From contig JASAMV010003880.1 of NCBI GenBank assembly GCA_030248065.1, forward strand, positions 1 through 64,000: DNA of 64,000 nucleotides, in the 5' to 3' direction. Below are positions 33,101 through 43,657 of this stretch, one piece after another (within the stretch, counting starts at the first letter, position 1; every line of letters starts with the position of its first letter). The DNA is from Rhynchonema sp. JSB1_4. Lineage: Eukaryota; Nematoda; Chromadorea; Monhysterida; Xyalidae. The notes below the pieces were generated by a model. It had not been told where the DNA came from. It did no database searches and saw nothing but the letters and a program-made list of their open reading frames with translations. The position numbers and the translations under genes were made by a program.

Positions 33101-36100
33101 ATCTAGGTTGGTCCAGCTGCATCCTTGGAGGTACGAGCAATAAATGAGTTTTACACAAAATTCATAATTTTAGCAAATTTTCGCTTCCGTCATATTTTTA
33201 GCCTATCTACAGTTGGGTAGGAATTGTGGCTTTTGCTGTCCGATGAAGCCCAAACGTTATTGTTGTTTATCGATCAAAATCCAAAATTCTAGTTCTAACG
33301 TATCCTGAGAAAAATCATGTTAAGTGAAGGCACCGCAGACGCTGGTCCTGTTGTAAGCCCGGTTGTAGTTCCAAGTCCAACGCATGGACCACAATTAACA
33401 CGATTTTTCTCAAGATACGTTAGAGCTATAATTTTGAATTTTGATCGATAAACAACAATAACGTTTGGGCTTCATCGGACAGCAAAAGCCACAATTCCTA
33501 CCCAACTGTAGATAGGCTAAAAATATGACGGAAGTGAAAATTTGATAAAATTATGAATTTTGGGTAATTTTCATTTATTGCTCGTACCTCCAGGGATGCA
33601 GCTGGACCAACCTAGATTTGCACATAATTAACAACAATTATATTTTTACTATCTAGCGTGCCATATATCACCTCGGTACATTGTTACTAAAATAGGAAAA
33701 TATGAGATAGAAGTGTGCTGGGGATCCACAGAAAATGGCAAAAAAAGTTGAGGTTCACCACAGTTGAGCGAGCTTTTGTTGAAACTTATCAGCGGTGGAA
33801 AATTAGTCACTGATCGCCTGAATCGGAGCTAGCATGGTAATGCTAAGCGACATATGGTTCATTCCCTATAGTGCGCTTTCTGAAAATTTTGATCGTGCGC
33901 TATTTCAACAATACTCAACCGAATGAGCTCAAACTTGCACACAATGTATATACCGTGCCCCAAAATGGCCACACAAAATTTCATCCCGCTGCGTGCCCAC
34001 ACGCGCAATCGCGGGCAAGATACAGTTGTCATTTTTGTAAAAACGTTCTTTCCCTTTTTTTTTTCCACAAAAGAGTAGTCAGGGCCCAGACGTTACTGAA
34101 CACCAGAAATGTTAATATCGCATATAGGGTTTTCGCACACGAGAAACACGATGGTGCTATCGCCGACTTCGTAACTCCACGACTGAGACCGGTTCCAGAC
34201 CATGACCACGACTTTTTGTATGTAAAGTGTGCTTCCCGAAGTAAAATTTCGCCGAAAAGTTGGGTTACCAGAACTATTAAAGTTGTTTATGTGGTTTTCG
34301 TACTCGAGAAACACGGTGGTGCTATCGCCGAGTTCGTAACTTTTAGTATGAACGGTTCCAGACCATGACTTTTTGTACAGAATGTGTGGTTCTAAAGCCA
34401 AAATCAGAGATTATATGTGTTTTTAATTTTTGTTACGTCAAAAATATATTAATTCCAATTCGTTAAATGTTTTTCAGCTCAAAAAGAGCCATAATGGACG
34501 CTCAGACACACACAATAATGCATTAGTGCACGTAGTTGCCTGATTCGTAAAGCGCACAATGTATTAAGAGCGCGGGGGAATAGTAACAGATAGGTGTCAA
34601 TGGAATAGGGTTCACAAATCGAAAAAAGTGGATTTCGCTCATATTGCACAAAAAGTTGACTACTACACTTACTAAGACACATACAAAATTTTGGTTCCAA
34701 AATCCAAAGCATTAAATAGTTATGGGCGCATTTAAGTGAGCAGGTCGAAGATTTCTTGAAATTCCAAAAATGTACCAAGTTTATGTTGATGAGGCTGTCA
34801 TTTGTTTTAGATCGGGTGCTATTTAATGAAAATCACACATAATAGTCAATTTGTTATCTACTTTTCAACCATGTAAAAATAAAGGCAAAAATTCGCTGCA
34901 TTTTCTCTTCCGTTGAATTTTTCAAAAATCAGCTCTGAAATTTAGTGCATATCAAAAACAACCAATTTTAAAAAAGTCCTCACCGACGAATTCTTTCTAT
35001 TTGGTCTCAAAATGTGCGCCATAAAATTCTGATATTGGTTTATAAATCTGGTTTGTGACAAATTTGAATATCTCCTGAAAAGCTTAGATAAAGAACATTT
35101 TTTTTTGTTTTCTTCCTCACTTTTTTGTCTTTTTCTTTGCACGGATTCACATTGGAGAAACGACCGATGTGGGTGTCACGAACGGCAACAAGATGCTTGT
35201 CAATGTAGTCTTGAAAGTAAACAGCTTGTTCATGACACATGACAAGCTATCAAAATGGATACAAGTTCAGAAATGCAAGCTATTTGGCACCAGCCGTCAT
35301 CGGCAAAAATTCGCTGCAACCTGTCACTTGATGCATCACACGAGGTGAGCAACAAGGAACAACAACACACATTATACAAGCAGTCAACACAACACACACA
35401 TTATAGCTGCAACACAACACGTTTTATGTAAACGGCAGAACACACATGCGCACGCGCAAATACATTTATGTAACACATTAAGGCAAGCCAGCGGCTGGAT
35501 CGCATAGCGCAATCGGTTAGGCGCAGCATTGAACATGCGTGCGTGTGTCTGTCGCGCAGGTTCAAACCCTGTAGCGCGTCTTTTTTTTGCGTCGCGGGTT
35601 TTGGGTGAACGTTTTACCATTATTACTTTTTATTTCGTAACTTGATGCAATGCAAAAACATTTAGAAATAGGCAAGAGTTGAAACAAACGAATAGCCATT
35701 CACAGATTTGCTGCATTTTCCTAAGAAACGGTTGCCTTGAAAAGCACATAAATTGAAAGCACTCTCGTGGTATTTACAGTTAAGAAACACATACAGTATG
35801 TAGGTTTCAGCAGCATACACATCAGAACTCATATTTGGGAAACACATGCATCAATTATTTTTACATATTCCATCATTCAATTGAACTGCGCACCATAACA
35901 AAACAAGAAAGAAAATAAAACGAGGAAATTTTTTTTGCTTCATAATAACATAAATTGCCGACAATATTCAAATTTGTCACAAACCACATTTATAAACCAA
36001 TATCAGAATTTTATGGCGCACATTTTGAGGCCCAATAGAAAGAATTCGTCGGTGAGGACTTTTTTAAAATTGGGTGTTTCTGAGATGCACTCGTTTTTTT

Positions 36101-39100
36101 GACATTTTTTTAAAAAAATGCAATGGAAGAGAAAACGTCCAATATCGTGCAACTATTTTTACACAGCTGAAAAGCGGACAAAAAACTGCTATATGTGTGC
36201 AAATTTCAGCGCCCAATGTTGTTTATCGGCTGAGATCCAATTGGATTGACATTTATTTTTTCAGCATTTTTCATTTTTAAAATTTTCCAAAAAATGCAAA
36301 CCGAACACCTTTAAATTGAAATTACTGAAAGTATACTTACATTTGGAACGCCAAACTTGGAGAGCATTCAAAAATATGTTGTGGCGTTGATTTCCAATCA
36401 AAAAAACCATATCCAAAATTTCAGTTTTGTGAACCCTACTTTGCGATTCTTACCACCCCATGCTTTTAAACACAACACACAGCCAGCCAGCCAGCACACA
36501 CACACACAGGCAGGCAGGCAGCCAGCACACACACACAGGCAGCAAGCACAACAGGCAATGCACGCGTAGTTACATACAGTGGCGGCCATAAGTTTTTAGA
36601 CTCTTGCAGTGGATTTTGAAACTGGTGATTTCTGCTCTCTGCAGCTGTGTGTGAGCTCGGCTGCTCCGTCCGTTGTCTTGCGGCAGGTGTCCACTATAAC
36701 CATGGCACATGCCGATCTCAGATCTCCACATCAAAAAAGACTGTGGCAGAAGTTCGGTGCTGGGTCCCATTCAGGCCCGGCCAAAAGTTTTTAGACTTTC
36801 TCAGATGACCGTCTCTTTGGTTGTTTTTGGTGGCTTTTTGAGTTAAATGCGACCCCTACGAGAAAGTTGAGGTGCCCTGATCGTTTGTGGAAGGTTTCGC
36901 CACTCTTGGTTCCGCAACGGTGGAGGAGTGGCTGATTGGCGGAGGAGGAGCGGCCAAAGTGCCGAAAATCTCAGAGCTAAACCACTAATCGGTTGTAAAG
37001 TGTTATGTCGGTTCAGGTTGTGGTTTGTTTTTAATCTAAACAACGTGACAAACCACTAATGACCATTATTTGCAAGATTCAGCAATATAGTCACCAGCCA
37101 CGGTGCCCTCGGTTTTTCCCCGACATTGCCGGATTCACCGGTGGGTTGTAGATTTGGTGATAGCTGAGTGGAGGTGTGAGCTGGATGGAACCAAACAGGT
37201 CGACAGTACAGGCAATCAAGTTTGACTCTTACTAAACTGACAATAACCGGAATTGGATCACTGCCACTAAAATTACAGAGGGCCCAAATTCACATGTCGG
37301 TCTTAACTACTGAATTATGCCCAAATATCAAGGATTGTTTTTGAACCAGTCTGTATTTCTTGAAGGAGTGGTTCTACGTGGTTATTGTCGTTTGACGAAA
37401 GTGAGCTGGTGCGGCAATCGGTCTAACTACAGGGTTGGTGATCCACCCACCCCTATGTACTCCTGAGCTGCAGACGATAACTATGGTCCGCCGGGGTCCC
37501 CGACACCGACCATGCGAATCGCGAAATATTGAAAAGTAACACACGGTTACCAGAGGTTCAGAATATGATGCTGACGCTTATTTAGCACTTTCAGGACAAG
37601 AAGAGATTATAATGAGCGGTCATTCGCAGCTCTAAGACCGATTCATGATCGATCTTTGGGGTTGCCGACACTTTGACTGTTCCTCCTCCTCCAATCAGCC
37701 ACTCCTCCACCGTTATTCATCCGAGAGACTCAACACACATCACAAATGATCGGGCTACCTCGATTTGCCTCATACACACCAGATTTGTCACCAAAATCAA
37801 TCAAAACAACCAAGAAAACAATCCACTGAAAAAGTCTAAAAACTTTTGGCCGGGCCAAAACCTGGCCGGCTGCGAAAAAATTATGCTCGCAACCAAACAA
37901 TACATAAAGATGGCTTGTTCTGCTGTATGACTAATTAGTGACGTCATACCCAGCCCAGATCCCAAGCTCGGCCCACTCGCTGCAGTCAGCTTGCTGTTTC
38001 AGGCACGTGCATTATTACAACACAAGAGTCTAAAAACTTATGGCCGCCACTGTATGTAGTAAAGCTTGTGAAGGAGATTGGCGAAGCGATGTCCGAGCGG
38101 TATAACGCGCAGCACTGAAGATGAAAGGCCGCGGGTTCAAACATTCACGCGCGCAGCCAACTTTGTTGTATTTTTATTAACTTTTAATGAATTCTGCGTA
38201 ACATTTTTTCAGTTTTTTCGTGTTTTTATTTGAGATTAATTATTAAGCACAGGTGCGGTTCGCAGTTTATGCGCTGTGATGTCATTCATGATAAAATACC
38301 GACAAGATATCAACTTCTTAATTAAAATAGCTGTTGCTCTCTAACATTCGAATCTTTTCCCGCATTTATAATTTGACTTTCGTGGGAAAGTTAAATAGTA
38401 GTTTTTACGTAACATTGAATCCAAGATGTAGTGGTGCGGCGGCCAACACCAAAGCAATCTGGAGACTGATGTTTGACACTTATTTCATTGCTGAAGCTGA
38501 AGGGACAGGTTGCATGGAAGTTCATTGCACAGCTTTGCTTGGTACTAAACCAACAAGTGCCATTCTCTGAGACGATGCGCAATCAGTGGGCTATAATTGA
38601 TGGTATTGGTTGTACAATGACTTTATAAGAATTGGTCAAATTTTTTTCCTGAATCGTAAAGAGGGAAAGTGACGGGGCAATGACGTTGCGTTGCGTGATC
38701 GCACACAAAGCATGTAGTAAAGAGAATGTTTCAGACCTGCGGCAACGTGGTTGATCCGCTAGATTATTTTCAGTTGAAAATGTTTTGTGACAATTACAAA
38801 TAGCACAGTAGTTAAGAGTGACTGAACGTGAAAATCAGGATTGATTTTGATGAATTCTTATATAGTCATTGTGCGACCAATACCTAGGGTGTCAAATACA
38901 TACCTGGCGGTAAATTAAAAAAATAAATAACTTGACAAGTTACCATGTTCCTCAAAAACATAGACATGCTCGTGGGGCACTGCGTTAGTTTTGTTTCAGT
39001 GGCGGGTGAAGACGCAGACACAAGCGTGTCTCCATTGTTAGAACCCCATAGTGAAATCGAAACACAAAATTGGCCTTATGTCACGATAACCACCGATTCA

Positions 39101-41770
39101 TATATCCTGCCAAAAAGTACAGCATCCTTAAACTAACCCCAACACCTCATTGCGCTCATGTGCGTTGATTACTTGAGAAAAGTCTGACGGTCGACATTTT
39201 CTTAGTCAGAACCATTGCTTGCCGGAACTGAAAACTTTCTGTGCCTGATTTATCCGGGTTCTCTGTTTGACGCTTGCGCGATATAAAAGAACGACACAAG
39301 AAAGAAAAATGCCCCAAGGGGCATAAAAGAAATATGGTTCCCTGGCTGACTGGCATAAAAGAACGATACTAGCTTGCACCACTTTGCTGATGTTTCATTA
39401 GGCACTGGAATAAACGTAAGTGTGTTCTGAGCTGTTTGATACCGAACAGTAGACATTGAACCATATTCCCGGCGCGTGCTGTCTTGCCACCAGAGACACA
39501 GGGCACGGAGATATTGAAAGATTGCAATATTCTCTTTACTCCTCTCTTTGTTAAACCATCGTGCGCAACCGAAGACTGCACAGTTACCGTCGTGAGGTTG
39601 AAAAGAAGAAACAGTTGCCTGGGTTTGCACGAAAGTTTCGATATCGGCTGGGTGTTGGTTCAAAAGAGTTCGCGCCGGGAATATGGTTCAATGTCTACTG
39701 TTCGGTATCAAACAGCTCAGAACACACTTACGTTTATTCCAGTGCCTAATGAAACATCAGCAAAGTGGTGCAAGCTAGTATCGTTCTTTTATGCCAGTCA
39801 GCCAGGGAACCATATTTCTTTTATGCCCCTTGGGGCATTTTTCTTTCTTGTAGCATGATATACGGGCTTTCTTGCCTACTTATATAAAAACTCTGTGTGC
39901 TTTCTATGTGACCGGAAAATACAACGGAAAATTTTTTTTCGAAAATTTCCGTGGTTTTGGCAAAATAGCGCGAGCTGTGGTAGTGCCAAAAAAGTGAATA
40001 TGGTTTTAAATTAGACCCAAGGCGTTTATGAAAAATTTGTGAACAAACTTCACACAAAGAGTACGCGAAACAGATCGATATTTTAATTTCAAGGTGCTGG
40101 GGTAGGGTCAAAATTTTTTCACCTTTTAGCCCTCCTGGCTCAGACAGGGAGCTGATATGGGGAAAAATTTTCTTGGCCGTGAGTGTTTTGGACCAAGCCC
40201 ACTTACGGTGCCAAGTTTCATTGAGATTGGTTTCGGTCGCGTATATATGGCGGAGCCCCTTTAAGCTCCTTAGAGATCCGCAGTTTACAATAGCTGTTAG
40301 CAATAAGCATTTATAGCTGAATATCATATTCAGGTTAGTATGGCTGTCCCGAGAGATCTGTAGACCTTGGGGTCTTCGGAGCTTGATAGGTTGCTAAACC
40401 AAACGTTACTCTCAATTTTTTGTTTCGAATCCGATACAATCTATGGCCTTTATGTGTCACAATTCTGACAATGAATGTAACCACCTAATTTAGCGGCAAT
40501 TTAATGGGATTTTAGGCCTGTCACGGAGCTAGCCACGAGTTAAAAAATTTAAAAACTTTATTTTCTGGTACTTTCGACGATGCTCTATTTCTCCATTGCA
40601 TTCTTATTTCCGCAGCGCTAAGCGTGACCTCAAAATTTAGGGACAAACTTGTGTTATCGAAAAATAAGGCCGATTTTTGGAACGTTGCGCACCCTCACCG
40701 TGTGAAGCAATGGTTTGAGCGACTGAAGTTGTGATGGTAAGTTATTCCGAAGCTGTTGTAATCCTATCCACGTGTCACTTGACCATCAACTCATTTGGGG
40801 TTTCTGCACCGGTCGTTCCAATTTGTGCAAAAATTCAGTTTTTTCTGGAACGAAAAGTCCCTCTACCAAGAGATAGCTAATTTCCAAGGAGCTTAAAGTT
40901 TGTGCGTGACATAGACTGTCGGAATGCTTTCCAACGGTATGTAACACTATGTCCTGCTACCCTTCCTTCGGTTATGTCCCGAGCCCTTTAATGTATATAT
41001 CGTCAACTCTGATCATCAAATCCCGTCGTCAAACTCACCCCTAAATGCCATTATAATTCTTACACACATGCAGGGCTGCTTGAGAGTAAATGATGCTACG
41101 CGCCTAATCCTATGTGTACTTGAGAGTTGACGACCAAAAGTTGACGACTTGCGTCGTCGGCCAATCAATCAGGCAACGTTTGTTCAGAGTGCACACAATC
41201 TTTTGGAGTTGCACTTTTGAAGCGTTGGTCTATGGCCAACTATGAGCATGGCACTATATGCTAATATACACAACAAAAGTGACCATCGAAACTAATCATA
41301 TAGCCATTATAACCGTACCTGTTGCCAACAGTGCCCCGCCAGCAAAGGCCACCCAATAGAACGGGAAGCCAGTGAAAATGCCAAGAATCACGCCGGAAAA
41401 CAATATTCCACCAGCACATTCTATCCACTGGACGTAGAAACCTAAGAAGTGCAGTGATGTTGGCTATTGGTGGCCCGTCCCGACCTGCATTCGCAGACGG
41501 CCGATGCATCAGGTCATCGTCAGTGAATCAAAGTTTGGTATGGACCAGATTAACTTCAAACATGACTGAGTTCGGGCAGCTACTGCCAAGGCTTGATTTC
41601 ACGTCTGCTTCTTCTAACAAGCCTACACAAGAACAAAAACCGATAAACGAAATAATTCCGTTATTATGTATACCGTCCTGCATTTCGTATGGTTTGACGG
41701 GCACAAACATGCTGCCAAATCCCAGCGCCGTCACAACGCATAACAGCAGCCCCAACGCAGTGTCGTCCAT
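27155..41770 (-). CDS. TMEM144: TMEM144-like multi-pass membrane protein
   Basis: Eleven minus-strand exons: 41770-41674, 41441-41319, 32347-32248, 32181-32101, 31056-31020, 30705-30614, 30187-30090, 29198-29092, 28456-28346, 27885-27832, 27247-27155. All joins keep phase, giving 330 residues against about 345 in vertebrate TMEM144. Matching blocks include ALGFGSMFVPVKPYEMQDG, MGLGPLIWGS...GWATGRFGWFG, YGGICYGVMLTPITWYQEN, GASQNGLDYAF, YGVMWAVAFFAWLVSN and AALWGVFYYKEVK. The family belongs to the drug/metabolite-transporter-like membrane proteins with about ten TM segments; its substrate is not established. The ATG at 41770 aligns with the family start. Intron 3 is only 66 bp, one exon is 37 bp, and intron 2 is 8,971 bp and almost wholly mobile DNA. 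Confidence 0.92.
31094..31866. mobile_element. hAT-like element, CAGGGTTGGAT family, copy 2
   Basis: Termini CAGGGTTGGATTAAAAA and TTTTTAATCCAACCCTG with exact 8-bp TSD GTCCGAGG (31086-31093, 31867-31874). Lies in intron 4 of the TMEM144-like gene, 30 bp upstream of the 37-bp exon. The 246-bp open frame inside shows no transposase motif. Confidence 0.88.
32890..33839. mobile_element. Large palindromic element, about 950 bp
   Basis: Arms of about 470 bp meet near 33365. Left arm includes GGTTGGTCCAGCTGCATCC and GATCAAAATCCAAAATTCTAG; the right arm carries the complements. It interrupts the CCCGTATACC sequence of the flanking composite arm, of which the uninterrupted equivalent is near 39850. 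Confidence 0.85.
34127..34395. repeat. Direct tandem duplication, about 180-bp period
   Basis: GAGAAACACGATGGTGCTAT...GGTTCCAGACCATGACCACGACTTTTTGTA at 34141-34220 recurs as GAGAAACACGGTGGTGCTAT...GGTTCCAGACCATGACTTTTTGTA at 34311-34378. Confidence 0.7.
34750..36310. repeat. Diverged inverted repeat with tRNA-like loop
   Basis: Left arm (about 34850-35075) and right arm (about 35955-36200) are diverged complements, sharing for example TTATGGCGCACATTTTGAG and TAAACCAATATCAGAATTTT. The loop holds a tRNA-like sequence with a T-run. Confidence 0.7.
35495..35590 (+). ncRNA. tRNA-derived sequence with pol III signals
   Basis: A-box TAGCGCAATCGG inside a D-arm closed by GCGC/GCGC, B-box GGTTCAAACCC in a perfect T-arm (GCAGG/CCTGT, one GT pair), then an 8-T run that could terminate pol III. 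A GAA anticodon loop can be drawn with only 3 of 5 stem pairs, and the acceptor stem does not close. More likely a SINE head or pseudogene than a working tRNA. Confidence 0.5.
36577..38052. mobile_element. Tc1/mariner-like element, CAGTGGCGGCC termini
   Basis: Termini CAGTGGCGGCCATAAGTTTT and its complement flanked by TA (36575-36576, 38053-38054). A second inverted pair with CCGGCCAAAAGTTTTTAGAC lies just inside. Length of 1,476 bp fits a mariner-sized element, but frames are short and broken and I could not recognise a DDE transposase; inner arms GGTGGAGGAGTGGCTGATTG / complement suggest an inverted interior. Confidence 0.75.
38085..38162 (+). ncRNA. tRNA-derived sequence, type II-like
   Basis: TGTCCGAGCGGTATAACGC resembles a Leu/Ser-type D-arm and A-box, and CGGGTTCAAACATTC resembles a B-box/T-loop, but the T-stem does not pair. 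It follows the mariner-like element by about 35 bp. Probably a SINE head or pseudogene. Confidence 0.4.
39297..39853. mobile_element. Palindromic element within composite block
   Basis: Arms 39297-39475 and 39671-39853 match closely, including AAGAAAGAAAAATGCCCC and GAACCATATTCCCGGCGCG with complements. Centre near 39573. Open frames on both strands are mirror images of each other. Confidence 0.85.
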
Positions 41771-42763
41771 TGTGATCCGATCCGATATTTATTTGTCTCA
41801 AAAATAGTTCAAGTTGCCCTACCTAGATTTTCAGGAGCCAAAAAAATTCAACTGCCTTATCAGTTCTACCAAGTACAAAACAACAGTACATATTTGAGTA
41901 AGTACTGCATTAGGTGGTGATGGGCCAATCATCCCGACGGGCGAGACGGGCGAGAGGGGCGAGAAGGGGCGAATTACGGGCGAATTACGGGCGCACGTAA
42001 AGTATAGCATCGCCCGTATTACAACGTTGCTTTCAACTTGTAACGGATGCAACATGAGACACATCGCCCCTAATCTCAGTTTAGGGTAGGGTGGCCCAAA
42101 AGTTTGCACACTGCGCGACCGTTATACAGTGTGGGTCTTATTTCACCGATGTGTATGATGCATACGGATACACAACAAAGTACAATCAGCTTCCTGTTAA
42201 TGTGTTCATTCATTGTGATAAACTTGTGTTCATACTATAGTTATGCGGATATTCATACAGACTTGACCCGAAACATACAAATGAAAGGATCGTGCACCAT
42301 TTGATTATTCACAAGTTTGCAGCGAAAGCACAAAAATTGAGCGAGAAAGGAAAAGTCGGGAAGAAAAACAGCAAAAAAAACGTAACGGACCAACCACAAA
42401 TTATGGTTTTCACTTTAGCCTGTATTACATTGAAATGAAAAGACCGCGCACAATTTAATCATTCATAAAAACATCGAGATGGACCACAAATTTCAGCGAC
42501 AAAGAAAAAGCCAGCATGAAAAACGAACCGTAACAACCAGAAAGAACAAACTGTGGTGTTCATTTAAATCTCTGTGTTATGTACATACAAATTATATGAT
42601 CGCGCACAATTTGATAATTGGTGAGATCACCCACAAGGGACAAAAATTGAGCGACAAACAAAAAGTCACGATGAAAAATATAGCGAAAAGACGCGTGAAA
42701 ACAGAAAACACACAAATTATCGTTCTCAATTATTAATCTCATCGTATTAATCACGCATACCTT

Positions 42764-43004
42764 TTACGGTGACTTGGACGGGTCGTAGTCTTCCGACGGC
42801 CTACCGTTGTGTTCCTCATCGATGCTCAGCGGTTCGACGTATTTGCGATAATCGCAGCCGAATACGTTGAACAGCTGCTGCAGCACTTTTCGTTTCTCGT
42901 TTGCGTTCGAGTTTCGGATGTACTCCGCGGTGGCGTCGTGCATGTGCACCCATTTGTATCTGTCGCCCTGCTCTCCGTCATCCAGCAGGTGTACGTACGG
43001 GTAT
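42764..43004 (-). CDS. Exon-like fragment, terminal, unknown protein
   Basis: Starts after an acceptor (GAATTTAG) with one carried-over base and runs 79 codons to TAA. The product is charged and globular-looking: RYPYVHLLDDGEQG, RYKWVHMHDATAEYIRN, VLQQLFNVFGCDYRKYVEPL, then an acidic tail ending SKSP. It looks like genuine coding sequence, but I do not recognise the family. No matching upstream exon was found. It sits inside a TIR element, so it may be a captured gene fragment rather than a host gene. Confidence 0.4.
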
Positions 43005-43103
43005 CTAAATTCAATTCCCATTTATTTATTCCCTTCTATTTAGGTTTTTACGGTAAGCCTAAGACAAAACCAGAAAGAAAATTGGACGTGCATGTCGGCG
43101 TCA

Positions 43104-43343
43104 GAGGTCGCAATCGGGCCGGCCCGGACGGGCTGCACTGTACCTAGGGGGACCCCCCCCCACCACCTGCAACACCGTTGCTTTCAACCAAAAAAATGTG
43201 CTGAAAAAAATCGCAAAAATTATGGGAAAAATTCGGTTAAAGTATGAGCCAAAAAATTCGGGCCGGACCGGATGTTTGGGGGTTCGGGCCGGGCCGGGTC
43301 GGGCCGGGCCGGGCCGGCCAAAACCGGGCCCGATTGCGACCTC
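43104..43343. mobile_element. GGCCGGG-rich foldback element
   Basis: Bounded by GAGGTCGCAATCGGGCC and GGGCCCGATTGCGACCTC, same family as 1941-2047. Interior holds a G/C-run segment and repeated GGGCCGG. Confidence 0.7.
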
Positions 43344-43497
43344 TGGCCGGCGTACACACTAACGCATCGGAAACAAAATTTGAAAAAAAAATTTTTTTTA
43401 TTCTCTTTCTTTCATTTTTGAGTTGCCGGTCGGTCTCCGACAAGAAGTTACGCAATGATACAAATGACCAAACAGTATATCGCACCTCTTTATTCAG

Positions 43498-43657
43498 GCC
43501 GGGGAGGAGTGCTGGCCCAACGCATCAGACGTCTGACCACGCCCAACAGTCGAACCAGAGCATCGAAGCCCTCGATGACGGCTTGAACAGCATGAGCCTA
43601 AAAACAAGCAGCAGCGAGATGAAAATGCGAGACGAGATTGGATCAGAAATGATGTAA
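43498..43657 (+). CDS. Exon-like fragment, terminal, plus strand
   Basis: Follows the acceptor CTTTATTCAG with one carried-over base, then 52 codons to TAA. Contains PTHQTSDHAQQSNQSIEALD and ends RDEIGSEMM, a hydrophilic C-terminus-like stretch. No partner exon found; lies within the same TIR element as 42764-43004 on the opposite strand. Family not recognised; could be chance. Confidence 0.25.

Larger units (their letters stand above)
32386..40993. mobile_element. Composite transposon block filling TMEM144 intron 2
   Basis: Outer ends CATTAAAGGGCTCGGGACA and its near complement, flanked by TA (32384-32385, 40994-40995). Arms of about 90 bp match (GGGCTCGGGACAyAACCGAAGGAAGGG-type, with substitutions), and a second inverted pair lies at 32484-32890 / 39855-40264. 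Between the arms sit several other foldback elements and tRNA-like sequences. Whether it is one element or two opposed copies brought together is inference. No transposase was recognised. Confidence 0.6.

Noticed and set aside
36357..36589. CAGCACACACACACAGGCAGGCAGGCAG block as a regulatory site
   Set aside because: Simple microsatellite of CA and GGCA units; nothing supports a regulatory role.
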